DNA of 51,484 bases from NCBI GenBank assembly GCA_002305335.1, contig DBQR01000037.1, positions 39,429 to 90,912 on the forward strand, written 5' to 3'. The stretch comes from Clostridiales bacterium UBA1389. GTDB lineage: Bacteria > Bacillota > Clostridia > Oscillospirales > CAG-382. Position numbers and translations under genes: made by a program. Below are positions 7,529-13,883 of this stretch, one piece after another (positions within the stretch are counted from its first letter, which is position 1; every line of letters starts with the position of its first letter). The notes below the pieces were generated by a model. It made no database searches, was not told the DNA's origin, and saw nothing but the letters and a program-made list of their open reading frames with translations.

Positions 7529-8380
7529 TTATTTCTTCTTGATAACAACCGCGCCGGCAAGGGCTATAACCGAAATGATGGCAAGGGCTACAAAGCCGCT
7601 GTCACCGGTGGGGGTAGTGCCGCTTGAAGTTTCCTGAGAGGATTCTTCTACGGGTTCTTCTTCAGACTCTTCTTCGGAAGTAGCTTCGGAGGTAGCTTCG
7701 GAGGTTTCTTCCGAAACTTCTTCTTCGGAGCTTTCGTCTTCGCTTATTTCCAGAGGATCGTCATCGGGGGGGATAACGGTTCCGAAGTCTTCGTCAAAAT
7801 CTTCGGCAACTTCAAAGTTGTAAAGGGTGAAGACATCGCCCACTGCGCCGTTGATGGTGTAGACTATGTCGGAGAACTTGATGATATTGTCGCTGGGGAG
7901 GTAGCCGTCTCTGCTGGAAAGATAATCATAGATGTCCCAAGCGCCGTATTTGGAAGTAGCATCGCCCAATTCAAGATAATCGGGGTTTGTTCTCATACCG
8001 GAAAGGTAAAGGTCGGCGTTGTCCTTGTTGCCTCTGTCATAGTGGGCGTGAATGTCAAGGGTCATGGTTTCAGCGCTTAATGCAAAGAAATACTTAACAT
8101 ACTTTGCGACTGAAACGTCAACGTTGGCTTCCTGGTTAACCGTGCCGCTGGTCTTGTAGATCATTGAAACGGTGGCGGTTGTGGATGTAAGAGTTACCAC
8201 AACGGTGCCGTTGCCTTTGAATTCAACGTCTGCGCCGGTGACGGAATATTCGGCATCGCCGTCTTCCACAGGCCTTAAGTCAAGATAGGTGTTGTCTTCT
8301 GCGGAAGCATTGATTATAAGGGCTGCAACGCAGGAAGCAACTACCGTAAGGGTAAGTACAAAAATAAGTAACTTTTTCAT
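7529..8380 (-). CDS. Secreted protein with Ser/Glu linker and sorting-signal-like C-terminus
   Basis: A 283-aa exported protein. A signal peptide (MKKLLIFVLTLTVVASC..., cleavage near ASAED) precedes a beta-rich domain of about 180 residues with no recognised family. A linker follows, very rich in Glu and Ser (EDESSEEEVSEETSEATSE), then TPTGDSG, a hydrophobic stretch and a KKK tail. That C-terminus resembles a PxTGD-type sortase signal or a simple membrane anchor; no sortase gene is in the window. I start it at ATG 8380 because AAAGGA lies 8 bases upstream; a longer ORF would begin at the promoter. The last ~110 bases are nearly identical to those of the next gene upstream, so the two share a duplicated C-terminal module. 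Confidence 0.72.
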   Translation of the reverse strand: MKKLLIFVLTLTVVASCVAALIINASAEDNTYLDLRPVEDGDAEYSVTGADVEFKGNGTVVVTLTSTTATVSMIYKTSGTVNQEANVDVSVAKYVKYFFALSAETMTLDIHAHYDRGNKDNADLYLSGMRTNPDYLELGDATSKYGAWDIYDYLSSRDGYLPSDNIIKFSDIVYTINGAVGDVFTLYNFEVAEDFDEDFGTVIPPDDDPLEISEDESSEEEVSEETSEATSEATSEEESEEEPVEESSQETSSGTTPTGDSGFVALAIISVIALAGAVVIKKK

Positions 8381-8420
8381 TTTTAATCCTTTCATTTTAC
8401 ATATTTGATATCCAGAAAGC

Positions 8421-8449
8421 ATTATAGCACCCTGTATTTCATTTGTCAA
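8421..8449 (-). promoter_or_regulatory. Consensus promoter of the gene at 7529-8380
   Basis: On the minus strand TTGACA (8449-8444), 17 bases, TATAAT (8426-8421). Both boxes are perfect, so the gene is probably strongly expressed. Confidence 0.9.
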
Positions 8450-8487
8450 GTATTAATATATAATTCACAAACAAATCCAAAAAAACA

Positions 8488-8515
8488 AAGCGGCGTAAAA
8501 ACGCCGCTTTTTATG
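8488..8515 (-). terminator. Terminator of the gene at 8529
   Basis: AAAGCGGCG / CGCCGCTTT hairpin with flanking A and T runs, 14 bases past the stop codon at 8529. Confidence 0.87.
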
Positions 8516-8528
8516 TTACAGTATTAAA

Positions 8529-9347
8529 CTATCTTTTCTTTACAATAACCGCGCCGGCAAGGGCAATTACCGAAATGATGGCAAGGGCTACCATGCCGCT
8601 GTCACCGGTGGGGGTGGTGCCGCTTGAGGTTTCCTGAGAGGATTCATCTGCGGGTTCTTCGGATTCTTCTTCGGAAGTGGCTTCTTCGGAGCTTTCATCC
8701 TCGCTTATATCTATGATAGAAGCGGAAGTTGCGGTTACTCCGAATTCGGTGAAGCCGTGCCATTCCCAAATAATCTTACCGTCGGTATCAAAGGGAGAGT
8801 CATCATATTGGAAGGTAAGCTTTATGTACCTTGCGGTAACGGTTTTGCCAAGGTCGATATTATACACATTGGGAGCTTTTTCAGCCGCTTCGGCTTCGCC
8901 TTCAAAAGTATAGTCACCCACAAGGGTGAAATCCTCACCGTCGGCGGAACTTTCGATAGCGACCTTATTGCCCTTGGTAAGTCCTATCATAGAAGAATAC
9001 TCTTCATAGGTGGCAATCATAACGGCGGTAACTTCGGCTGATTCGGAAAGCTCAAGGATATAGGAATAAAGCGGATATACGCCTTCTTCGGTGCATCTGG
9101 TATTCTTTACAAGAACTATACCTTTAGTTGCATATGTACCGACGCCCTTGTCCATTAAGGTGTCCCCGTCGATAAGCAGGCTTCTGTCCCCGCCTCCCTG
9201 AGGTACTTCCTGAACTTCTCCTTCAACCATGGATTCGAACTCTATTGCGATAATGGTTACTTCATCATCATCGGCTACTGCAAAAAAAGCAAAACAAGTT
9301 GTCGCCAATAGAGTTAACGCAAGCAGAATTGAAAACAGTTTTTTCAT
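8529..9347 (-). CDS. Secreted protein with discoidin-like domain and sorting-signal-like C-terminus
   Basis: A 272-aa exported protein. The signal peptide MKKLFSILLALTLLATTCFAFFAVA is followed by a domain that looks like an F5/8-type C (discoidin) fold, ending with VTARYIKLTFQYDDSPF and a conserved Trp, a family that usually binds carbohydrate or cell-surface ligands. The tail repeats that of its neighbour: Glu/Ser linker, SSQETSSGTTPTGDSG, hydrophobic segment, KKR. I start it at ATG 9347 with AGAAAGGAAA upstream. It has its own promoter and terminator, so the two tail-sharing genes are separate transcription units. The discoidin assignment is moderate; the surface location is firm. Confidence 0.75.
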   Translation of the reverse strand: MKKLFSILLALTLLATTCFAFFAVADDDEVTIIAIEFESMVEGEVQEVPQGGGDRSLLIDGDTLMDKGVGTYATKGIVLVKNTRCTEEGVYPLYSYILELSESAEVTAVMIATYEEYSSMIGLTKGNKVAIESSADGEDFTLVGDYTFEGEAEAAEKAPNVYNIDLGKTVTARYIKLTFQYDDSPFDTDGKIIWEWHGFTEFGVTATSASIIDISEDESSEEATSEEESEEPADESSQETSSGTTPTGDSGMVALAIISVIALAGAVIVKKR

Positions 9348-9388
9348 TTTACATTTCCTTTCTACACAGTCATGTGATTTCATTAAAT

Positions 9389-9416
9389 ATTTTACCACAA
9401 AAATTCAATATGTCAA
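9389..9416 (-). promoter_or_regulatory. Promoter of the gene at 8529-9347
   Basis: Minus strand TTGACA (9416-9411), 16 bases, TAAAAT (9394-9389). The 17 bases at 9388-9404 are identical to those at 12730-12746 in the promoter of the C39-like gene. Confidence 0.82.
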
Positions 9417-9436
9417 TACCTTTTCTAAAATTAACA

Positions 9437-9465
9437 TTGATATATTAAGGTAATTAATATATAAT
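9437..9465 (+). promoter_or_regulatory. Promoter of the thioesterase gene
   Basis: TTGATA at 9437-9442, 17 bases, TATAAT at 9460-9465. The AAAGGAGGG ribosome binding site follows almost at once, giving a very short leader. Confidence 0.85.
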
Positions 9466-9485
9466 ATCCCAAAGGAGGGTAAAAG

Positions 9486-9899
9486 ATGTATATTGACGAA
9501 ATAAAAAAAAGATTTGCCGATGATTTGTTTGCCACCCAAAGCGCGGGGATTGTCCCGGTGGAAGCGGGGGAGGGTTATGCCGTCTGCCGTCTTGAAATAA
9601 ACCAAAGCCACCGAAATGCCATGGGGGGACTTATGGGCGGGGTGGTGTTCACCCTCTGCGACTTTGCCTTCGCCATCGCCTCCAACGGTCTTGACAAACC
9701 CTATACCATGACCCTTTCCTCAAGCATATCCTTTTTATCCCAGCCCAAGGGTAAGATTGTCACCGCAAGGGCGGATAAAATAAAAGAAGGCCGTCATGCC
9801 TCCTTTTACGAAGTTACCGTAACCGACGAATTCGATAATATTATAGCCAGAGCCCTGTTTAACGGCTACAGGATAAGCGGTGAGGAAAAGCAGGGTTGA
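9486..9899 (+). CDS. PaaI-type hotdog-fold acyl-CoA thioesterase
   Basis: A 137-aa cytoplasmic thioesterase of the PaaI/4HBT hotdog family, expected to hydrolyse acyl-CoA or aryl-CoA to the free acid and CoA. The family helix motif is clear at residues 43-60 (RNAMGGLMGGVVFTLCDF), with Asp59 in the catalytic position and Asn44 before the Gly-rich turn. The length is normal. It has a strong AAAGGAGGG ribosome binding site and its own promoter. The next unit is a tRNA with a separate promoter. Its substrate cannot be told from the sequence; a partner role with the acyl-CoA synthetase at 1881 is possible but there is no linkage. Confidence 0.85.
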   Translation: MYIDEIKKRFADDLFATQSAGIVPVEAGEGYAVCRLEINQSHRNAMGGLMGGVVFTLCDFAFAIASNGLDKPYTMTLSSSISFLSQPKGKIVTARADKIKEGRHASFYEVTVTDEFDNIIARALFNGYRISGEEKQG

Positions 9900-9929
9900 A
9901 TCCGAGCTCAATTTGTCATAAATTAAATA

Positions 9930-9958
9930 TTGACAAACCAAAAACAAACTGCTATAAT
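9930..9958 (+). promoter_or_regulatory. tRNA promoter
   Basis: TTGACA at 9930-9935, 17 bases, TATAAT at 9953-9958 with an upstream TG (extended -10). This is a near-ideal strong promoter, ending 18 bases before the tRNA. Confidence 0.92.
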
Positions 9959-9976
9959 ATCCTTTGCAAAAGACGG

Positions 9977-10052
9977 GGATGTTTAGCTCAGCTGGTAGAG
10001 CACTCGCTTGACGTGCGAGTGGTCAGGGATTCGAGTTCCTTAACATCCACCA
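9977..10052 (+). tRNA. tRNA-Val, anticodon GAC
   Basis: A 76-base tRNA with encoded CCA. Acceptor GGATGTT (9977-9983) pairs with AACATCC (10042-10048); discriminator A; D arm GCTC/GAGC; anticodon stem CTCGC/GCGAG with loop TTGACGT, anticodon GAC at 10010-10012; T loop TTCGAGT. It reads GUC and GUU valine codons. In the T stem the nearly invariant G53-C61 pair is A53-U61 (10029/10037) and there is a G50-U64 wobble. A strong promoter and a terminator flank it, so it is a single-tRNA unit. Confidence 0.96.
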
Positions 10053-10080
10053 AAAAACCCGGTGTCAAACCGGGTTTTTG
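10053..10080 (+). terminator. tRNA terminator, bidirectional
   Basis: AAAACCCGG (10054-10062) pairs with CCGGGTTTT (10070-10078), directly after the tRNA CCA. The flanking A and T runs let it also stop the convergent spoIIQ-like gene that ends at 10085. Confidence 0.93.
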
Positions 10081-10084
10081 CTTT

Positions 10085-10819
10085 TTAATTATCCGTTTCT
10101 ATAAGAGTTTTCAGCTCCCTTTCGCTGTTGATGCGCTCCCCGTCAAGCAGCAGTTCAAAATGAAGGTGGGGTTCATCCGCCCCTTCGATGATGGCGGTTT
10201 CACCAATGGCGCCGATAATATCCCCCGCTTTGACTTCAGCCCCCACAAAGACCTTTTGCGGAAGTTCGGCGGCAAGGTTCTGATACACCGATTTAAGGCC
10301 GTAGCCGTGGGTTATTTCCACCGTCTTGCCCATAAAGGGGTCTTCCGTTATGGCGGTGACATAGCCGTCGGAATAGCATTTGACCGGATCCCCCACTTCC
10401 CCGGCAATATCCACCCCCTCATGGGTGCGGTAGTCCTTCATGGTAAGGGAATAAACCAGGGCATCGACGGAGTAGCCCTTGATAATATCCCCCTCGAAGG
10501 GAAGCACATAGGAGGGTTCGGTATTTGCGGGGATTCCGCTTTCGTCGGTGCCTGCGGGAAGGTCGGAACTATCATCCGGTGTGCTTTCGGTTTCCGAAAT
10601 ATCGGGTATGCTGAAAATATCATTGTCCGACAGTTCCCCGAAATCGGTGTTTATGGAATATATAGAAAGCACCATAACGGTTACCACGCAGATAGCAAGG
10701 GCGATATAAACCCCGCCGGCTATACGGGTTTTCTTGTTTTTCACCAACCTCCGCTTTTTGATTTCCTTCTTGTTTTCATTCTTACCTTCGTTCTTGTTTT
10801 CGTTCTTGTTTTCTTCCAT
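10085..10819 (-). CDS. SpoIIQ-like M23 peptidase-domain protein
   Basis: A 244-aa membrane protein: a very Asn/Lys/Glu-rich cytoplasmic tail (residues 1-31), one transmembrane helix (about 35-53), an Asp/Ser-rich spacer, and a LytM/M23 domain (about 130-225). The zinc ligands are intact: H133 and D137 (HEGVD) and H218/H220 (HLH). Its position just after spoIID suggests SpoIIQ, the forespore protein that bridges the intermembrane space to SpoIIIAH during engulfment; clostridial SpoIIQ keeps a metal site, unlike that of Bacillus. The ribosome binding site AGGGGGAA lies in the arm of a long hairpin that begins at the spoIID stop. Another envelope M23 role is possible. Confidence 0.8.
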   Translation of the reverse strand: MEENKNENKNEGKNENKKEIKKRRLVKNKKTRIAGGVYIALAICVVTVMVLSIYSINTDFGELSDNDIFSIPDISETESTPDDSSDLPAGTDESGIPANTEPSYVLPFEGDIIKGYSVDALVYSLTMKDYRTHEGVDIAGEVGDPVKCYSDGYVTAITEDPFMGKTVEITHGYGLKSVYQNLAAELPQKVFVGAEVKAGDIIGAIGETAIIEGADEPHLHFELLLDGERINSERELKTLIETDN

Positions 10820-10824
10820 AATGA

Positions 10825-10880
10825 AATATTCCCCCTGTAATGAGTTTGTTTATATTTTACCCTCATTACGGGGGAATATT
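10825..10880 (-). promoter_or_regulatory. Long hairpin hiding the spoIIQ-like ribosome binding site
   Basis: On the minus strand AATATTCCCCCGTAATGAG (10880-10862) begins at the last base of the spoIID stop codon and pairs with CTCATTAC-A-GGGGGAATATT (10844-10825), with one bulged base and a 17-base loop. The 3' arm contains the AGGGGGAA Shine-Dalgarno of the spoIIQ-like gene. In mRNA coming from spoIID the site would be masked. Confidence 0.85.
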
Positions 10881-10883
10881 CAA
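10854..10883 (-). promoter_or_regulatory. Candidate internal promoter of the spoIIQ-like gene
   Basis: Minus strand TTGAAT (10883-10878), 18 bases, TAAAAT (10859-10854). The same stretch reads as a sigma-F-like promoter, GAATA then 15 bases then GGTAAAATA. Either would start mRNA near 10847, downstream of the 5' hairpin arm, so the ribosome binding site would be free. Confidence 0.5.
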
Positions 10884-11830
10884 TTATATGCAATATATGC
10901 CTTATTAAAATAATGAACGATTATTTCATTATAGGTTTTTCCCTCTTCCGCCATGATCCAGCCGCCGTAAATGCTTAACCCCACCCCGTGGCCTATCCCT
11001 TCGGCAGTAAAAATAAAACCGTTATCCCCGGCGGTAACCGAAACGCAGGCGGACTGGAGGCCGAACATGGACACAAGCTTGTTGCCGGGAATTTCGTTGC
11101 CGCATATGTAGGCTATCTTAACCCTTCCGCCGGAAGTGCGGGCAATATAGCTTACCCAGCTTTTGTGGCCGGTATTCCGGTCAACCGTAAAGCCGTTTGA
11201 TTCCAGAATATCGGCAAATTCGGTTTTGGTAAACTCCTTTTGCTGGTGAAAGGATTTCATTTCGCTTTCGTCCGGGGTTTCTACCGAAATCAGGTAGTCC
11301 ACCTTCTCCCCGAAAACAGATTCCGCGTTTTCGGTTTTCCCCGGGGAGGAGATATGATAAACCGGATTTATTACCTTCCCGTTGTGGTAAATCACCCTCC
11401 CCTGGGTGTCTGTAACCGCGCTTATTATGCTTTCGTCGGTTACCCTGCCTTCAAAGATGCCGTGACAGCAGGAGGGGTCGTCGCAAAGGTGGGATAAGGG
11501 GTGAAACCCGTCCGGATTTTTCATACGGTAGACAGCAAAGGTACGTACCACCACCGCCATTGTTTTTAACAGCTCCGCCGGAGCATGGGAGGGGAACTCT
11601 TCGAACAGCACCTTGGCAACGTAATCCTCAAGGAGGATTTCCGCAACCCTGTCCTCACTTGTTTTATAAACCCTTACCTTATCCTTTTCCGAAGCCGAAG
11701 GGTTGTCCGACATATGGGAAACTTCCTCGCTTATTTCGGGTTTCAGGCCTTCGGGCATAAGGGAGTAAACCGCGGGGGTGAGGGCAACGCAGATAAAAAA
11801 GCATAAAAAATAAAGCAGATACCGTTTCAT
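10880..11830 (-). CDS. spoIID: Stage II sporulation protein D (SpoIID), peptidoglycan lytic transglycosylase
   Basis: A 316-aa protein with one N-terminal transmembrane helix (residues 5-23) and a SpoIID catalytic domain. SpoIID cleaves denuded glycan strands during engulfment in the mother cell, working with SpoIIP and SpoIIM. The motif LEDYVAKVLFEEFPSHAPAE (68-87) holds the catalytic Glu (E78), followed by LLKTMAVVVRTFAVY. The zinc-site cysteines are present near HLCDDPSCC (C116, C121). The ending GIGHGVGLSIYGGWIMAEEGKTYNEIIVHYF is typical. The start has AAAGGATG 8 bases upstream. The C39-like gene lies 56 bases upstream on the same strand and the SpoIIQ-like gene follows. Confidence 0.93.
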   Translation of the reverse strand: MKRYLLYFLCFFICVALTPAVYSLMPEGLKPEISEEVSHMSDNPSASEKDKVRVYKTSEDRVAEILLEDYVAKVLFEEFPSHAPAELLKTMAVVVRTFAVYRMKNPDGFHPLSHLCDDPSCCHGIFEGRVTDESIISAVTDTQGRVIYHNGKVINPVYHISSPGKTENAESVFGEKVDYLISVETPDESEMKSFHQQKEFTKTEFADILESNGFTVDRNTGHKSWVSYIARTSGGRVKIAYICGNEIPGNKLVSMFGLQSACVSVTAGDNGFIFTAEGIGHGVGLSIYGGWIMAEEGKTYNEIIVHYFNKAYIAYN

Positions 11831-11886
11831 AAATCCACATCCTTTATAAAACCTACCTGCTTAAATATATTCGGTGTAAATTGGGG

Positions 11887-12705
11887 TTATACGTAAAACG
11901 CCCACATTTTTCTGTACCTCAGCTGGGAAAACAGATAATCCAAATCCCATTCCTTTTGGGTGTTTTCGGGGGAGTTGGAATCGGCTATCAGTATTTTCCC
12001 TTCCGGAGTAATTCCCCTGAGGGTTAAAAAATGTCCCGAACGGGAAAAATAACCCTCACCCATGGAGCAGATTAAAAGCCGGCCTGCCTTAAGTTTTTCG
12101 ACAATCGATTCTTTGGTTGAGGTAAATTCCTCCATCCGCACGCCGTAATAGTCTGCGCTTTTGGGGAAAATGGAGTGGGCGGTGCCCGATCCTGCGACAA
12201 ACAGATTCCACTTCACGGCAAGGGCGGTCACCTCAACGGGGTTTATCCGTTTATTGGTGAGGGTGGAAACCACCATTGCCACATTGACGGGACCGCAGCC
12301 GTAGGTGCCTATGGTCTCGCTGCCGTAGGGGATGTCGGTGTAAGCTTCCCACTTCTGACAGTAATATATGAAATTTCCGCTCTTTTCGGTGCTTATGACC
12401 GTATAGGGGAAATAATCCGCCGGCTGGGCGGCGTTGACCGGGGAAGGTAACGCTTTTATGCCGTTTACCGGGCTTATGGCGGGGGAATCCTGTCCGAAAT
12501 CAAAAACAGCTTCGATGGCCACCCCTTCGGCTTTATAAAGGGGGGTAATGGAAACCGTGAGGTTTTCGGGACTTTCGCTCCGGCTTTCGGGATTTGCCCT
12601 CCCGAAGGGGGCAAAGGTAAGGGCATAAAGGAAGGCGGAAACAACAAAGACTATGCATAAAAACGCCATAAGGCTTATATACAGCGTCTTTTTTATGTTT
12701 TTCAC
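11887..12705 (-). CDS. Exported C39-like papain-fold cysteine peptidase
   Basis: A 272-aa protein with an N-terminal signal anchor (residues 7-30) and a C39_2-type papain-like domain (about 110-265). The catalytic triad can be read as C137 (TYGCGPVNVAM), H225 (SGHFLTLRG) and D242 (ADSN), so it should be active outside the cell or between the spore membranes. It starts at GTG 12705, with GGGGG about 7 bases upstream. Promoter TTGACA-18-TAAAAT is at 12760-12731. It lies 56 bases upstream of spoIID without a clear terminator, so it may share a transcript and act in cell-wall or spore-wall turnover; that role is inferred. Substrate unknown. Confidence 0.82.
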   Translation of the reverse strand: MKNIKKTLYISLMAFLCIVFVVSAFLYALTFAPFGRANPESRSESPENLTVSITPLYKAEGVAIEAVFDFGQDSPAISPVNGIKALPSPVNAAQPADYFPYTVISTEKSGNFIYYCQKWEAYTDIPYGSETIGTYGCGPVNVAMVVSTLTNKRINPVEVTALAVKWNLFVAGSGTAHSIFPKSADYYGVRMEEFTSTKESIVEKLKAGRLLICSMGEGYFSRSGHFLTLRGITPEGKILIADSNSPENTQKEWDLDYLFSQLRYRKMWAFYV

Positions 12706-12730
12706 CTTTTCACCCCCAGTACCTGTATTT

Positions 12731-12760
12731 ATTTTACCACAAAAATCTGCTTATTGTCAA
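12731..12760 (-). promoter_or_regulatory. Promoter of the C39-like gene
   Basis: Minus strand TTGACA (12760-12755), 18 bases, TAAAAT (12736-12731). The block TATTTTACCACAAAAAT (plus strand, 12730-12746) is shared exactly with the promoter at 9389. Confidence 0.8.
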
Positions 12761-12798
12761 CAGCAACCCGCTTTTTACAAAGCTTAACATATTTTATA

Positions 12799-12826
12799 TT
12801 GACTAAACCGTCAAAGCGGGTATAAT
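12799..12826 (+). promoter_or_regulatory. Promoter of the VanY-type carboxypeptidase gene
   Basis: TTGACT at 12799-12804, 16 bases, TATAAT at 12821-12826. Confidence 0.85.
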
Positions 12827-12849
12827 AGCATTATACTGGAGATAGTGTT

Positions 12850-13803
12850 ATGGGAAAAAATTTATATACCGTTGTTTTTGTGCTGTTGATTTTTATAGCG
12901 GCTGTTTTAGCCTTCAGGGTATTTATGCCCGAAAACGGGTTTGGTGATATGTCCGACAATTCCTCCCTTCCGGCGTTGAATTCGGAAGAAAGCATTAACG
13001 AAGGGGTTTCCTCCCTTGAGGATTCCTCAAACGACTTTACCGATGAAGAAGAATCCTCCGATGACAGTAAGGATGCCAGCGATAACTCAAACGATTCAGA
13101 AGGTTCCGTCGAAAGTTCGGAAGCCGGGTTTATCTGGGAGTACGCCATTGACATTTCGTCTTATTTGAAATATATCGAACCGGAAAACCCTGAGGATTTT
13201 ATCCTGCTGGTAAATAAGAAATCCCCTCCCCTTCCGGAAAATTATGTGCCGAAAAATCTTGTAACCTCAAAAAACGCCCGTCCCGGACGGGAGGAAAACT
13301 GCCAGATGAACGCCACCGCCGCCAAAGCCCTTGAGGCTTTTCTTAAGGAAGCGGCGTATTACGGCCATGACAATATAACCGTCACCAACGCCTACCGCAG
13401 CTACAGCTACCAGCAATATTTGTTTACTAATTACTACTTTAAGCAGGAAGCTTCAAAGCATCCCGGCTTGACCAAGGATGAGGTTTTAGCAATTGTGGCA
13501 ACCTACTGCTTCCCTCCGGGACAAAGCGAGCACCAGACGGGGCTTTGCGTGGACATGCACAATGTGGACGTGGGAAAACAGGAAAGCTTCAATGAGTCGG
13601 AAACCGCAAAATGGCTGGAGGATAATGCCTGCCGCTTCGGATTTATCCTAAGGTACCCCAAGGGTAAGGAGGCTGCCACCGGGGCGATGTATGAATCCTG
13701 GCATTTCAGGTTTGTGGGACGCACCCTTGCCACGTTTTTGCATAAAAATAATCTGACCCTTGATGAGTATTACGATAAGGGGTATAATATATTTGCAAAA
13801 TAA
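12850..13803 (+). CDS. D-alanyl-D-alanine carboxypeptidase, VanY/M15B type
   Basis: A 317-aa exported zinc carboxypeptidase that trims the terminal D-Ala from peptidoglycan stem peptides. It has a signal anchor (residues 7-25), a Ser/Glu/Asp-rich spacer (about 40-95) and an M15B domain. All catalytic residues are visible: H228 and D235 in SEHQTGLCVD, E282 and H285 in ESWH. The length of the domain is normal. It has its own sigma-A promoter and a ribosome binding site CTGGAG. It is divergent from the C39-like gene. A paralogue at 30854 has lost all four residues. Confidence 0.93.
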   Translation: MGKNLYTVVFVLLIFIAAVLAFRVFMPENGFGDMSDNSSLPALNSEESINEGVSSLEDSSNDFTDEEESSDDSKDASDNSNDSEGSVESSEAGFIWEYAIDISSYLKYIEPENPEDFILLVNKKSPPLPENYVPKNLVTSKNARPGREENCQMNATAAKALEAFLKEAAYYGHDNITVTNAYRSYSYQQYLFTNYYFKQEASKHPGLTKDEVLAIVATYCFPPGQSEHQTGLCVDMHNVDVGKQESFNESETAKWLEDNACRFGFILRYPKGKEAATGAMYESWHFRFVGRTLATFLHKNNLTLDEYYDKGYNIFAK

Positions 13804-13807
13804 TATT

Positions 13808-13827
13808 CCGCCGGCATATGCCGGCGG
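13808..13827 (+). terminator. GC-rich palindrome after the carboxypeptidase gene
   Basis: CCGCCGGCATATGCCGGCGG is a perfect 20-base palindrome, 5 bases after the stop, followed by ATTTC. It is a stable stem but has a poor T run. Confidence 0.6.
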
Positions 13828-13846
13828 ATTTCATGGGTTTATACTA

Positions 13847-13873
13847 AAAAACCGGCAGGTGATGCCGGTTTTT
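13847..13873 (+). terminator. Bidirectional terminator between convergent genes
   Basis: AAAAACCGGCA (13847-13857) pairs with TGCCGGTTTTT (13863-13873). It can serve both the carboxypeptidase gene and the convergent G5/M23 gene ending at 13884. Confidence 0.92.
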
Positions 13874-13883
13874 GTTGGTTTAT

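Noticed and set aside
9896..10840. 314-aa plus-strand frame running through tRNA-Val and opposite the spoIIQ-like gene
   Set aside because: It crosses a tRNA and a terminator and is antisense to a clear M23 gene; composition is that of a shadow frame.
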